NCBI GenBank assembly: GCA_944324635.1
Contig: CALUXC010000001.1
Span: forward strand, 372,001 to 436,000
Direction of reading: 5' to 3'
Length of the DNA: 64,000 nucleotides
From: Candidatus Avelusimicrobium intestinipullorum
GTDB taxonomy: Bacteria; Elusimicrobiota; Elusimicrobia; Elusimicrobiales; Elusimicrobiaceae
The position numbers and the translations under genes are program-made. Of this stretch, positions 25,041 to 33,597 are shown piece by piece; positions within the stretch are counted from its first letter, which is position 1, and each line of letters starts with the position of its first letter. The notes beneath the pieces are model-generated. The model worked only from the letters and a program-made list of their open reading frames with translations. It ran no database searches and was not told the origin of the DNA.

Positions 25041-26315
25041 TTATTTGCCTTCTTCGTTCGTGTTCGGCTGTTCTTGGAACAAGGGACCGCAGTCGCAGGC
25101 CGGTTTTTCTTCCGGCGCGGCGGCAGGCTGTTGTTCAGCCGCGGGCGCTTGCTGTACAGGCGTTTCTTGAACGGCCGGTTCAACGGTTACCGTTTCCGTA
25201 ACGGTGACGGTTTCCTGCACGGTAATAGCTTCCGGCGCGGGAGCGGCTTGTTGTTCAGCAGTGGGCTGTTCGGCGGCTTCCCCGGCGCAGCAGGAGCAGG
25301 ATTCGTGGTATTCGTTCAAGGCTTTTTCCTGTTCCGCTTCGGCAATAGCCTCTTGGGCGGGCGTTTGTTCGGGAATGTCTTCCCCGATTACGCCGGGCAC
25401 AAAGTCGGCCGGGGCCGTGTTGGCACGGGCCGCTTCCAGGGCTTTTTCGGTGGGGCGCAGGGTTACTTTGCGCCATTTGCCTTCCCCTTCGGACGCCGTG
25501 CAGACAAATTCATTCCCTTCTACCGCACGGTGAATGTAGCGGCGCAGTTGGGCGCTCATCGGGCGGAAGCGGAACACGCTGTGCCCGCGTTTAATCATAT
25601 CAATACCTTTGGCGATTTCGGCGTCAATTTTGTCTTCCGCTTTTCTCCAGTAGTTCTGGGTATCGGTGATGACGGAAATCGGTTTGTCAAAATGGCGGCT
25701 TAAAGCCAAGGTGGACAAGTACTGAATGGCTTCCAGCGTTTTGCCTTCTTTACCGATGACAATGGCCGGGTGGTCGCAGTCAAAGGTAAGCAAAATGCGC
25801 TGTTGTTTTTCGTCCCACCAAACGTGCAGGTTTTCCACTTTCACGCCCATGTGCGTAAGCACTTTTTCCAGGTATTCTTTGGCTTCCTGCATAGGAGCTT
25901 TGAGATTTTCCGGAATGACGGCGTTTTGAATGGCTTCACTGGGCAGCATTTGCGGTTCGTTGGCCTTGGGGAGTTTTTCACGCACTTCACGCACTTCCCC
26001 GTTCAAGCGTTCGCTGCGGCGGGAGTTCTTGCGCCCTCCGCGCGATTCGTTGCGGTCCTTGCGGCCGCGGCGGGAAGATTTGGAAGAGCGTTTTTTCGGC
26101 ACGTCCATATAGATTTGCGAATCCAAGTCCGCCGTGCTCCAGCGTTTTTGGCGCAATTCCACCACGGCCGGGCGAGAACCAATGCCCAAAAAGCCTTTTT
26201 TAGGCGTTTCCAGCACGGTCACTTCCACTTGGTCTCTTCTTAAACCTAATTCTTTAAGTCCTTTGGCAATCGCTTCGGACACTTCTTTTGCTTGTACTTT
26301 AATTTTGCTCGGCAT
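25041..26315 (-). CDS. jag: Jag/KhpB-type RNA-binding protein with long C-terminal tail
   Basis: The order of domains is Jag-N (residues 1-55, with KKGFLGIGSRPA), a basic Arg/Ser-rich linker (KKRSSKSSRRGRKDRN), a KH domain (IVIGKEGKTLEAIQYL) and R3H (DAEIAKGIDMIKRGHSVFRF...LRRYIHR). KhpB-type proteins bind RNA and affect cell-wall growth in Gram-positives. The last ~120 residues are an unusual acidic Gln/Glu/Pro/Val-rich tail with two cysteine clusters (SCSCC and CDCG). Family members rarely have such a tail. It lies 16 bases after yidC, its standard neighbour. Confidence 0.9.
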   Translation of the reverse strand: MPSKIKVQAKEVSEAIAKGLKELGLRRDQVEVTVLETPKKGFLGIGSRPAVVELRQKRWSTADLDSQIYMDVPKKRSSKSSRRGRKDRNESRGGRKNSRRSERLNGEVREVREKLPKANEPQMLPSEAIQNAVIPENLKAPMQEAKEYLEKVLTHMGVKVENLHVWWDEKQQRILLTFDCDHPAIVIGKEGKTLEAIQYLSTLALSRHFDKPISVITDTQNYWRKAEDKIDAEIAKGIDMIKRGHSVFRFRPMSAQLRRYIHRAVEGNEFVCTASEGEGKWRKVTLRPTEKALEAARANTAPADFVPGVIGEDIPEQTPAQEAIAEAEQEKALNEYHESCSCCAGEAAEQPTAEQQAAPAPEAITVQETVTVTETVTVEPAVQETPVQQAPAAEQQPAAAPEEKPACDCGPLFQEQPNTNEEGK

Positions 26316-26331
26316 AAAATTTGCTCCTTGC

Positions 26332-27933
26332 TTAATTGGCTTTGGCTAATTTTCTGTTGACGAAAGTTTGAATTCCAAAGGTCAGCAGGCTGTTGGTCAA
26401 CCAGTACAACACCAACCCGGACGGGAAATTCATAAACAGCAACGTGAAAATAAGCGGCATATACTTAAACATGGCAGCTTGCGCCGGATCGGTACCGGCG
26501 GGAATGTTGCCTTTTTGTTGGAAAAACATCACCGCACCCATCAAAATGGGCAGCAGGTAATACGGATCTTTGGAAGACAGGTCCGTAATCCAGAACACGA
26601 ATTTCGCCCCGTGCAAGGACCAAGACGTCCGCAGGGCGTTAAACAACGCCAGGAAAATAGGCAGCTGAATCAACATCGGCAAGCAGCCCGCCAGCGGGTT
26701 GACCTTATATTTGCGGTACAAGGCCAGCGTTTCGCGGTTCAAGGCTTCGGGGTTGCCTTTGTATTTTTCCTGGATACGCTTCATTTCGGGCTGAATTTTC
26801 TTCATCTGGGCGGCGGATTTGAACTGCATGAGCGTGAATTTGAACAAAATCGCCTGCAAGAGGACGGTCATCATAATAATGGCTACGCCGTAGTTGCCCG
26901 TCCAGCTGTAGAAGGTTTCCAGCACGTTGCGGGCAATTTTACCCAACGCACCGAAGAACCCAAACGCGATGGAGCGGTCCAGATGATAGGGCAGTTGCAG
27001 AAACTGCTTGTAATCTTTCGGCCCAAAATAAAAATCGGACTTATATTCCACTTTGGATTTGGCTTCCACCGTTACACCGGGTACCGTAATGGAGAACTGC
27101 GGCCCTTTCAAATCCCCTTCACCGGCCAGGCCCCACAGGCGTTTTTGCTTGCCTACTACTTCCTGTTTGGCGCTCAAATCGCCGGGTTTCCAGCCTTGCG
27201 GAATCAACACCGAGAGGAAATAGCGGTTTTCCACCCCGGCCCAAATCCAAGGCAGTTCGGGCTGGTCATCGTCTTTGGCGAAGGTTTCCAAAGTAGGTTT
27301 TTTCTTCCCTTTTTCCTGTACCAGGTACACGGCTTTGGATTCACGTTCATTGTCGTTCATTTCGCTTTTTACCGTGGCCAGGCCCGGGCCGAAGTTCCAT
27401 TTCCAATCGGCAATGGTCAGCGGCTGGGAAGTTTTGTTTTCAAACGTAACGGTCAGGTTGTTAATGCCGTTGTCGTTAAAGCGGTATTCTTTATATACGC
27501 TAAACCCGGGGACGATATCCCCCACAAACGTAATAGAATTGCGCGTACGGGCAAATTCCGCAAAATCCACCTGCGGCAGGGTGGCAAAGTATCCCTCGCC
27601 CTGATACGGGGTGAGGTTTACATCGTCAATAACGTCTTTGAAAAGATACGTTTTGATGCCTGCGCCTTTGGAAGAAAAAGTAACGTCGGCCTGGGAAAGG
27701 TTGAGCGTGAAGAATTCTTCGGGTTTGGGGGCGGAAGCGGTTTCTTTGCTTACGGGGGACGAAGCGGCCAACACGGCTTGGGCGCCGGCTTGGCGTTTGG
27801 CTTCTTGTTCGGTTTTTAGTTTAGCCTCGGCGGCTTCCTGCGCCGCGCGGGCTCTGGGGAGGGCGACAAACTGGTTGTAGCCCGTAATTATCAGCAAGAA
27901 CAACATTGCTGTAATTAGAAACTGTCTGTTCAT
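26332..27933 (-). CDS. yidC: Membrane protein insertase YidC
   Basis: YidC inserts and folds inner-membrane proteins, with or without Sec. An N-terminal membrane helix (residues 4-20) is followed by the large periplasmic domain found only in Gram-negative YidC, and then the five-helix core with LAGCLPMLIQLPIFLALF. The ATG at 27933 has GAGGAG 6 bases upstream; an in-frame extension to 27981 would place non-hydrophobic residues in front of the signal anchor and has no ribosome site. Length is 533 residues. Confidence 0.96.
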   Translation of the reverse strand: MNRQFLITAMLFLLIITGYNQFVALPRARAAQEAAEAKLKTEQEAKRQAGAQAVLAASSPVSKETASAPKPEEFFTLNLSQADVTFSSKGAGIKTYLFKDVIDDVNLTPYQGEGYFATLPQVDFAEFARTRNSITFVGDIVPGFSVYKEYRFNDNGINNLTVTFENKTSQPLTIADWKWNFGPGLATVKSEMNDNERESKAVYLVQEKGKKKPTLETFAKDDDQPELPWIWAGVENRYFLSVLIPQGWKPGDLSAKQEVVGKQKRLWGLAGEGDLKGPQFSITVPGVTVEAKSKVEYKSDFYFGPKDYKQFLQLPYHLDRSIAFGFFGALGKIARNVLETFYSWTGNYGVAIIMMTVLLQAILFKFTLMQFKSAAQMKKIQPEMKRIQEKYKGNPEALNRETLALYRKYKVNPLAGCLPMLIQLPIFLALFNALRTSWSLHGAKFVFWITDLSSKDPYYLLPILMGAVMFFQQKGNIPAGTDPAQAAMFKYMPLIFTLLFMNFPSGLVLYWLTNSLLTFGIQTFVNRKLAKAN

Positions 27934-28016
27934 AAAGCTCCTCTTGGGGTAGACCGCTGCGGCTTGGCCGCCGCGGCGCATAAGAGGAAACTTAACAGCC
28001 TGGCAGAAAAAAGGTA

Positions 28017-28253
28017 TTAAGGCACCGGGTCATATCCGCCCGGATGAAAAGGATGGCATTTTAACACCCGCACCAGCGCGAGCCACCCGCCCTTAAACGC
28101 GCCGTGTTTGGTAATCGCTTGCTTTGCGTATTGGCTGCATGTCGGTTCAAAACGGCACACACCACGCGGCCCCAAAAAGGGCCGCACCAGCAACATAAAA
28201 ATGTTGAGAAGCAAAAGCAACAAATCCTTTAATAAAAGCGAAATCTTGTTCAT
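28017..28253 (-). CDS. yidD: Membrane protein insertion efficiency factor YidD
   Basis: A 78-residue protein with an N-terminal amphipathic/hydrophobic helix and the family core [20 protein letters not shown] followed by [17 protein letters not shown]. YidD helps YidC-dependent insertion. I start it at the ATG at 28253, which has AAGGGA upstream; the longer open frame to 28358 would overlap the end of rnpA. The position between rnpA and yidC is standard. Confidence 0.93.
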   Translation of the reverse strand: MNKISLLLKDLLLLLLNIFMLLVRPFLGPRGVCRFEPTCSQYAKQAITKHGAFKGGWLALVRVLKCHPFHPGGYDPVP

Positions 28254-28281
28254 GGGTCCCTTCAATAATATGCGGTTACGG

Positions 28282-28656
28282 CTAATTGTCTGAAGAGGTA
28301 TTAAGTAAAGCGGCTTTGCCGCACAGTGTCTTGAGCGCTTCCTGCGCTGCGTGCACATTGGTTAACGTTTCGCTTATTCTGGGGCTGAAAACAAGGTCAG
28401 TCCCCCATTTAATATCTTTTCTGGTCAGTCTGAAAGCTTCTCTTAAAAGTCTTTTGGTCCGGTTGCGCACCACCGCGGAGCCCAATTTTTTGGACACCAC
28501 TACCGCAAAACGGGCCGGCCGGTTTGATACCCCCGGGCCGGACCGCCACCACAATACAACTCCGTTATATTGCAGTTTGCTGCCGCCTTGAATGACCTGT
28601 TGAAAATCTTTCTTCAGGTGCAGGCGGCTCTTGCGCGGCAGACCGTAAGACGGCAT
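28282..28656 (-). CDS. rnpA: Ribonuclease P protein component
   Basis: RnpA assists the RNase P RNA in trimming tRNA 5' leaders. The RNR signature is present as [15 protein letters not shown] (about residues 62-76), preceded by VVSKKLGSA. Length is 124 residues. It starts 5 bases after the rpmH stop, its near-universal neighbour. The last ~15 residues ([12 protein letters not shown]) are variable. Confidence 0.94.
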   Translation of the reverse strand: MPSYGLPRKSRLHLKKDFQQVIQGGSKLQYNGVVLWWRSGPGVSNRPARFAVVVSKKLGSAVVRNRTKRLLREAFRLTRKDIKWGTDLVFSPRISETLTNVHAAQEALKTLCGKAALLNTSSDN

Positions 28657-28661
28657 ATCTC

Positions 28662-28799
28662 TTAGGCTCTGATTAATTCGTGGCGGCCTTTGGCTCTTCT
28701 GGCGCTGAGGACTTTTCTCCCGCCGGCGGTAGCCATTCTGGCTCTGAATCCGATATGTTTGGCACGTCTTCTTTTGTTAGGTCTGTAGGTCGGTAACAT
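28662..28799 (-). CDS. rpmH: Ribosomal protein L34
   Basis: A 45-residue basic protein beginning [18 protein letters not shown] and continuing with the conserved [20 protein letters not shown], which is diagnostic for L34 of the large ribosomal subunit. It is short enough to be missed by length-filtered gene finders. A strong promoter lies about 100 bases upstream, and rnpA follows by 5 bases, so this is the head of the rpmH-rnpA-yidD-yidC-jag operon. Confidence 0.97.
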   Translation of the reverse strand: MLPTYRPNKRRRAKHIGFRARMATAGGRKVLSARRAKGRHELIRA

Positions 28800-28897
28800 G
28801 TTTATCTTATACGTTAGTTCTGGCCCGAATGACGGACTGGAAAAAACGTATCTCCTGTAATTAATATTAAAATGGTTTCTGTGTGAAACGTACTGAT

Positions 28898-28927
28898 ATT
28901 ATATCTTTTCTTTTGCGGGTTTGCCAA
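28898..28927 (-). promoter_or_regulatory. Promoter of the rpmH operon
   Basis: On the minus strand TTGGCA (28927-28922), an 18-base spacer and a perfect TATAAT (28903-28898). The leader to rpmH is about 90 bases. Confidence 0.75.
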
Positions 28928-28951
28928 TAATTTTACAAATCCGCTTGGGCA

Positions 28952-28985
28952 AAATTCTTCCCGCCCTTAACATCAAGGCGGGAAG
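28952..28985 (-). terminator. Terminator of the secreted-protein gene at 28991
   Basis: CTTCCCGCC (28957-28965) pairs with GGCGGGAAG (28977-28985); on the minus strand AATTTTG follows, a modest U-tract. Confidence 0.6.
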
Positions 28986-28990
28986 TAAAT

Positions 28991-30337
28991 TTATTCAGCC
29001 GGGCTAAATAAAGGTGAATTTAAGGCTTCCCGGGTCATAATTTGACCGTCGTCATTTTGCGGGAAATAAGCCACCACTTTTTGGGCCGGATCCAGCACTT
29101 CTTCCTCTCTGCCGGCCGGCTTATACACCGTCCCCGTCGGGATTTCGTACACGATGGCTTCGCCAAAGAAGGGGCTGATGTATTTTTTACCTTGCAAGCC
29201 GGAGCGGTGCAAATCCTGCGCCAGGGTTGTTTGGCTGTCATAAACTTTGGCGGAAGAGGAAGAGGGCTGCACATTGGCCGGAACCAGCAGTTCTTCCCCG
29301 GCAGGCGTGGTTTGGGGTTCCAGCGCAAACGAAGCACGCTGCACCTGCAAAGCGGCTATTTTATCCTGCAAGACGGGCGGTACAAAGTCTGCGGGGTGCA
29401 CGTCAAAAGAACCGTCCGGATAGCGCACAATCGTAGCGCCGGTATTTAATTGAGCCAATCCCTGCATCTGCATAGGGCGTTCCAACACGGCCACTTCCAC
29501 GGGCTGGCCGGTAAGGGGGTGTCTGGGCAGTTGATACAAGCGCACGCCGCTGGCTTGGCGCGTAAACAACGAGCCCAGCGTTTGCAGCTGCACCATGCGC
29601 GGAGCCTGGGAAGCCACGGGCACAAAATCTACTTCATAAAAAGAAGAAGGATTGTTCTTCTTATATATATTTTCGTAAGCCTCTTTTAAGGACTCGGGCG
29701 CTTGCTCGGGTGTAAAGAAAGCCGTTTTGCCGTTTTCGTAGCGCAATAAATAGCTGCCCACGGGGCAAACTTGTTTCAAATCGGAAAAATAGCGCAGCTT
29801 GTCGTTGCGGAACACTTTTACTTTGCCTTGCGCCAGGCGGCTGTACAGCTCCACGGGGTTGGGCGTGATAGCCATATAGTGGCCGACGGTGGTGTTTAAT
29901 TTGTTCGTTTTTTTGAAATGTTTTTCTTCCAGTTTCACCACGCGGGCTTTTTCGCCGGAGGGAAGCGTGCTAAACTGCGGCTGGGCCGCGAGGGTTTGCG
30001 CCACTTTCTGCTCCAAAACCGCCGCGGTGGACGCAGGCGCCTTGGGCAAAGCGGGGCTTTGCTCAAACGGAAGTTCCAGTTGTACCGGGTCCCCCGGGAA
30101 GCGGATTTCCAGTTGGCGGCTGCCAGCCTGGCGGGCAAGGGTTTGCGCAGCCACGCCCGAGGCGGCACTTTCGCGAAGAGCCGTCTTGGCGGCGTTGGAG
30201 GCAGTTGCTTCGGCCGCGGCGCGCGTAGAGGCTTGGACAGCTTGTTTAACTATCTTCCCCCCTTGTGCATGCACGGCAGAGGTGCAAACGGCACACAAAA
30301 AAACGGCCCATAAAATGTGATGGGTTTTTCTATTCAT
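28991..30337 (-). CDS. Secreted protein of unknown function
   Basis: This 448-residue protein has a clear signal peptide: MNRKTHHILWAVFLCAVCTS, with cleavage probably after VHA. The ATG at 30337 has GGAG 8 bases upstream; a longer frame begins at 30361 but would bury the signal. After an Ala/Thr-rich coiled stretch come two similar blocks, each with a VGSYLLRYENGKTAFFTP-like unit (the second is GATIVRYPDGSFDVHPADF). I do not recognise a family. It lies divergent from recO with a repeat element in the shared upstream region. Confidence 0.7.
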   Translation of the reverse strand: MNRKTHHILWAVFLCAVCTSAVHAQGGKIVKQAVQASTRAAAEATASNAAKTALRESAASGVAAQTLARQAGSRQLEIRFPGDPVQLELPFEQSPALPKAPASTAAVLEQKVAQTLAAQPQFSTLPSGEKARVVKLEEKHFKKTNKLNTTVGHYMAITPNPVELYSRLAQGKVKVFRNDKLRYFSDLKQVCPVGSYLLRYENGKTAFFTPEQAPESLKEAYENIYKKNNPSSFYEVDFVPVASQAPRMVQLQTLGSLFTRQASGVRLYQLPRHPLTGQPVEVAVLERPMQMQGLAQLNTGATIVRYPDGSFDVHPADFVPPVLQDKIAALQVQRASFALEPQTTPAGEELLVPANVQPSSSSAKVYDSQTTLAQDLHRSGLQGKKYISPFFGEAIVYEIPTGTVYKPAGREEEVLDPAQKVVAYFPQNDDGQIMTREALNSPLFSPAE

Positions 30338-30397
30338 ATTCAAATCTCCTAATTCCTTCATTACTTATATTATTTCAAAACAGTCATTCTCATTCAA

Positions 30398-30442
30398 GGG
30401 CCAAAAGGCCCATAGCATAATAGGCCCGGGAAAATGGGTCTG
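30398..30442. repeat. Intergenic GGGCC/AGGTCC hairpin repeat, copy D
   Basis: This 45-bp stretch starts GGGCCAAAAGGCCC (a 5-bp stem with an AAAA loop) and ends AAAATGGGTCTG. It aligns with copy C (48269-48313), also 45 bp, at 27 of 45 positions without gaps. It lies between two divergent genes. Confidence 0.5.
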
Positions 30443-30460
30443 TTTCCAAGGTGCGAAATT

Positions 30461-30469
30461 TGCTATTCT
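30461..30469 (+). promoter_or_regulatory. Extended -10 promoter of recO, predicted leaderless
   Basis: TG (30461-30462), one base, TATTCT (30464-30469), then seven bases to the ATG at 30477. There is no ribosome site. Confidence 0.5.
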
Positions 30470-30476
30470 ATTATCT

Positions 30477-31196
30477 ATGATATTTACCGACTCGGGCATT
30501 ATTCTTTTTCGCCAGGAATTTCGCGAAACGGACCGTTTGGTTTCCCTCTATACGCGGGAACACGGCCGCATCAATGCGCGCCTTCCCGGGGTAGCACGCC
30601 CCAGCGGTAAATTAAAAGCCCTCAGCGAGCCCTTTGCTTGTGCCGATTACCGCATTTATGTGCGCCGCGGCGGCACCGTGGGCACGGTGACAGGCGGCAA
30701 AATCCGTCATATTTTCCCCTCTATACGCCACAGCTTAAAGCGCACCGCCCTGGCGATGCACTTTTGTGAGCTGTTCCAGCGTTTAACGCCCCTGCACCAG
30801 CCGAGTGAAGCTAAATTTGAACTCTTGCTTTCTTCCTTAACCGAGCTGGACCTGGGCGAACCGAACCCCGCGTTTGCCGCCGCTTTTACCCTTAGGCTGA
30901 TGACGCTGGCCGGCTTTGGTATAGACCACCCAGTACTAAAAATATCGGCCGAGTTTTGGCGCCGCATGCATGAAGACAAATTATCCTCCCTTACGTTTAC
31001 GGACGCGGAGGATTTGCTCTCGCTGGCTAAATGCAACAGCGTCTGCCGCCGTTTTTTAAGCCAGTATCTGGCCTATCCCTTAAACACGCTTAAAACGTTT
31101 ACCCTGGACGAAGAAGAACTTCCCCCGCTGGCTTTGCAGGAAGAGCCTTCCGAGCCGATTCCTGCCCCTTCGCTTCAGCCGGCTTCCGCGCATTAA
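30477..31196 (+). CDS. recO: DNA repair protein RecO
   Basis: RecO, with RecR and RecF, loads RecA on SSB-coated DNA. The N-terminal OB-fold begins IFTDSGIILFRQEFRETDRL, and VSLYTREHGRINARLPGVAR is a strong family match. A helical C-terminal domain follows with LRLMTLAGFGIDHPVL. The zinc cysteines seen in many RecO proteins are missing. Residues after ~215 are a Pro/Glu-rich tail. The -10 hexamer lies 7 bases before the ATG, so its mRNA is probably leaderless. Confidence 0.88.
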   Translation: MIFTDSGIILFRQEFRETDRLVSLYTREHGRINARLPGVARPSGKLKALSEPFACADYRIYVRRGGTVGTVTGGKIRHIFPSIRHSLKRTALAMHFCELFQRLTPLHQPSEAKFELLLSSLTELDLGEPNPAFAAAFTLRLMTLAGFGIDHPVLKISAEFWRRMHEDKLSSLTFTDAEDLLSLAKCNSVCRRFLSQYLAYPLNTLKTFTLDEEELPPLALQEEPSEPIPAPSLQPASAH

Positions 31197-31203
31197 CGGT
31201 GTT

Positions 31204-31248
31204 AGGTAGGTCTTTGGGCCCGTGTGAAAATAGGTCCAATGGCCCTGG
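31204..31248. repeat. Intergenic GGGCC/AGGTCC hairpin repeat, copy B
   Basis: It begins AGGTAGGTCTTTGGGCCC, shares AGGTAGGTC with copy A, contains AAAATAGGTCCAATGGCCC and ends in CCTGG before a T-run. It sits between recO and the next gene. Confidence 0.5.
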
Positions 31249-31306
31249 TGTGTTTTTTTGAATTTTTGAGATAATAGTAAAATACGAAAAAATGAATGGA
31301 GGATGT

Positions 31307-31912
31307 ATGAACTGCAAACGCTGTATGAAGATTTTAACGGTACTGGTGCTGGCCGCTGCGCCGGTTTGTGCCGCTTTTGCGGGAGGAAATTTGTCCTGGA
31401 AAGAAGTGCTGGAATACGCCAACCGCAAAGTAGATAACAAAGGCTCTGCTTCCGTGCTGGGCGTTGCCGTGGGCGAACAGGTGCGCCGCATTAGCTTGCA
31501 CGCTAAGGAAACCAAAAGACTGGAAGACTTTTATCAATCGCTGCGCCGCCAAGGCACCCCCGAATATACGATCCGCAAATGCCAGGCGAATTACCAGATG
31601 ATTAAAAAAGACGCCAATTCCAACGAACTTTTTGCCAATTACGCCCTGACGGCCGATTCCTTTCAGGACTTCTGCAACCTGTCCCCCGAAGAATTGCGCT
31701 ATGTAAGACTTTTCTTCCGCGGCAGAGTAGCCCCCGCTGTGGCGCGCAAATACTCCGATACGATTTTGCTCGTACTCACTCCGCGTTCTTCTATGGCTTG
31801 GCTGTCTGTAAATCCGCAGGATAAAATGATTAAATTCACCTGCAACAAAGCCGCCAATTTCAAATCGCTGGAAGTTTCTCACGCCCAATATACGCCCCTT
31901 AGCGTAAACTAA
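31307..31912 (+). CDS. Secreted protein of unknown function
   Basis: The 201-residue product begins with MNCKRCMKILTVLVLAAAPV and a probable cleavage after AFA, so it is exported. I start it at ATG 31307, four bases after GGAGG; ATG 31292 lies ahead of that ribosome site and is less likely. The mature part is alpha-helical with four or five scattered cysteines and no recognised domain (for example LEDFYQSLRRQGTPEYTIRK). A bidirectional terminator follows. Confidence 0.7.
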   Translation: MNCKRCMKILTVLVLAAAPVCAAFAGGNLSWKEVLEYANRKVDNKGSASVLGVAVGEQVRRISLHAKETKRLEDFYQSLRRQGTPEYTIRKCQANYQMIKKDANSNELFANYALTADSFQDFCNLSPEELRYVRLFFRGRVAPAVARKYSDTILLVLTPRSSMAWLSVNPQDKMIKFTCNKAANFKSLEVSHAQYTPLSVN

Positions 31913-31928
31913 ACAGAACCGTATTTGA

Positions 31929-31962
31929 AAAAAAGCCCCGGTCTAAAAACCGGGGCTTTTTG
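31929..31962. terminator. Bidirectional terminator
   Basis: AAAAGCCCCGGT pairs with ACCGGGGCTTTT; it serves the secreted-protein gene (+) and the HAD gene (-). Confidence 0.85.
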
Positions 31963-31972
31963 TATGGATAAA

Positions 31973-32632
31973 TTAAGAAAGAAGCTCTTCCATATCGGGG
32001 TAAATGTCTTTGAGGGAGCGGTATATTTTGAAGGCATTTTCCCGCACGTATTGGGTGGGCAGTTTAATTTGCGGCACCACGCACGTGCGCATGCGGGCGG
32101 TGATGGCGGCGGTGGCGCCGGCCACGGAATCTTCAAACACCAAACATTGCGACACGTCCGCCCCCAGCTTTTGCGCGGACTTCAAATATACTTCCGGGTC
32201 CGGCTTGGGGTGGGACACATCGTTAGAGGTGGTGACGGACGAAAAAAACTTTTTGATGCCTTTCTTTTCCAGCAAAAACATCACCCATTTGGTAATGTTG
32301 GAAGACGCCAGCCCCAGCTTAAGCCCGCGGTTATAAAAAAATTCCACGGCTTCTTTAGCCCCCGGGCGGAACGGGATATCCCCGTCGGCCGCCAAATAGG
32401 CTTCAAAAATTTCGCTGGTGCGCAGGTGCATTTTGTGAATATCGGCCTGCGGGCCAAAATGCTGGATAATAAAGCGGGCAGCATCTTCGCGGCTGATGCC
32501 CACGCAGGATTCAAACAGTTCGTAGGTAAAATCCAACCCGTCTTCGGCGGCGGCTTTCTGGTAGCAGTCAAAGTAAATCAGCTCCGTATCAAACAAGAGC
32601 CCGTCCATATCAAAAATAACCGTCGTAATCAT
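31973..32632 (-). CDS. HAD-family phosphatase / phosphoglucomutase-like
   Basis: A 219-residue HAD hydrolase with motif [11 protein letters not shown] (D9-x-D11 nucleophile and acid), motif II LASSN, the lysine motif [10 protein letters not shown] and motif [14 protein letters not shown]. The four-helix cap places it in the beta-phosphoglucomutase / sugar-phosphatase subfamily, but the substrate cannot be read from sequence. I use the ATG at 32632 because a TATAAT ends six bases upstream of it (leaderless pattern); the open frame continues to 32662. Confidence 0.85.
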   Translation of the reverse strand: MITTVIFDMDGLLFDTELIYFDCYQKAAAEDGLDFTYELFESCVGISREDAARFIIQHFGPQADIHKMHLRTSEIFEAYLAADGDIPFRPGAKEAVEFFYNRGLKLGLASSNITKWVMFLLEKKGIKKFFSSVTTSNDVSHPKPDPEVYLKSAQKLGADVSQCLVFEDSVAGATAAITARMRTCVVPQIKLPTQYVRENAFKIYRSLKDIYPDMEELLS

Positions 32633-32638
32633 ATACGT

Positions 32639-32647
32639 ATTATAGCA
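32639..32647 (-). promoter_or_regulatory. Extended -10 promoter of the HAD gene, predicted leaderless
   Basis: Minus strand TG, one base, TATAAT (32644-32639), six bases to the ATG. It also decides the start codon of the HAD gene. Confidence 0.6.
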
Positions 32648-32690
32648 GTTTTGCGCGGGCAAAGGCTCTGCGCCGTCCGTCCGTATTTTA

Positions 32691-32696
32691 TATAAT
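32691..32696 (+). promoter_or_regulatory. -10 box upstream of glyQ
   Basis: Perfect TATAAT, ten bases before the ATG at 32707. No -35 match and no ribosome site, so the leader would be only three or four bases. Confidence 0.45.
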
Positions 32697-32706
32697 GTAT
32701 TTACCT

Positions 32707-33597
32707 ATGAAAAACGGTATGAATTTTCAGGATATGATATCCGCTTTGAACACTTATTGGACTAAACAAGGCTGTGTCCTCGTTCAGCCCTATGACGTTG
32801 AAAAAGGCGCCGGCACCTATAACCCCGAAACCTTTTTCGGCTCTTTAACCAAAAAACCCGTTAAACGCGCTTACGTGGAACCCTGCCGCCGCCCGGCGGA
32901 CGGCCGCTACGGCGAAAACCCCAACCGCCTGGGCAAATATTACCAATACCAGGTGATTATGAAACCCGCCCCGGCCAACATTCAGGAAATCTATTTGAAC
33001 TCCTTAAAAGCCATCGGCCTGGACCCCAAACAACACGACGTGCGCTGGATTGAAGATGATTGGCAGTCCCCCACGCTGGGTGCTTCGGGCGTCGGCTGGG
33101 AAATTTGGCTTGACGGTATGGAAATCACCCAGTTCACCTACTTCCAAAACATGGCCGGCTACGCGCTAAACCCCATTACGGTGGAAATCACCTACGGGTT
33201 GGAACGTATCGCGATGTATTGCCAGAAAGTGGACAATGTGTTTGATATCCGCTGGAACGACGAAATCACCTACCGCGACGTGCACCACGAAGGCGAACGT
33301 CAGTTTTCGCACTATTATTTTGAAGAGTCCAACGTGGACCACCTGCGCCGCTATATCCAGGAATGTGAAGAAGAATGCTTTGCTTTGTGCAAAAAAGGGC
33401 TCTATCTGCCCGCGTACGACAACGCGATGAAACTGTCGCACTACTTCAACATGCTGGAAGCCCGCGGGGCTATTTCCGTGTCGGACCGCACCAATAACAT
33501 TACCAAAATCCGCAATTTGGCCAAAGCCTGCGCCAAAGCCTACGTGGAAAGCGTAGAAAAAGCGGAAGAAACCAAAAACGAGGAGGCTGCCAAATGA
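32707..33597 (+). CDS. glyQ: Glycyl-tRNA synthetase alpha subunit
   Basis: The alpha subunit carries the class II active site that activates glycine in the alpha2-beta2 enzyme. Key stretches are [40 protein letters not shown] and [19 protein letters not shown] favour ATG 32707: an ATG at 32695 would lie inside the -10 box. ATG 32719 is also possible. The product has about 296 residues. glyS follows with an ATGA overlap. The two-subunit form is typical of many bacteria but not of, for example, actinobacteria. Confidence 0.95.
   Translation: MKNGMNFQDMISALNTYWTKQGCVLVQPYDVEKGAGTYNPETFFGSLTKKPVKRAYVEPCRRPADGRYGENPNRLGKYYQYQVIMKPAPANIQEIYLNSLKAIGLDPKQHDVRWIEDDWQSPTLGASGVGWEIWLDGMEITQFTYFQNMAGYALNPITVEITYGLERIAMYCQKVDNVFDIRWNDEITYRDVHHEGERQFSHYYFEESNVDHLRRYIQECEEECFALCKKGLYLPAYDNAMKLSHYFNMLEARGAISVSDRTNNITKIRNLAKACAKAYVESVEKAEETKNEEAAK

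Noticed and set aside
26368..27819. 483-codon plus-strand frame opposite yidC
   Set aside because: It is the reverse-strand shadow of yidC: composition is Gln/Arg/Phe-rich without domains, and there is no ribosome site.
28800..28990. oriC next to rpmH
   Set aside because: No dnaA gene, no DnaA-box cluster and no AT-rich unwinding element are visible in the 190-base gap.
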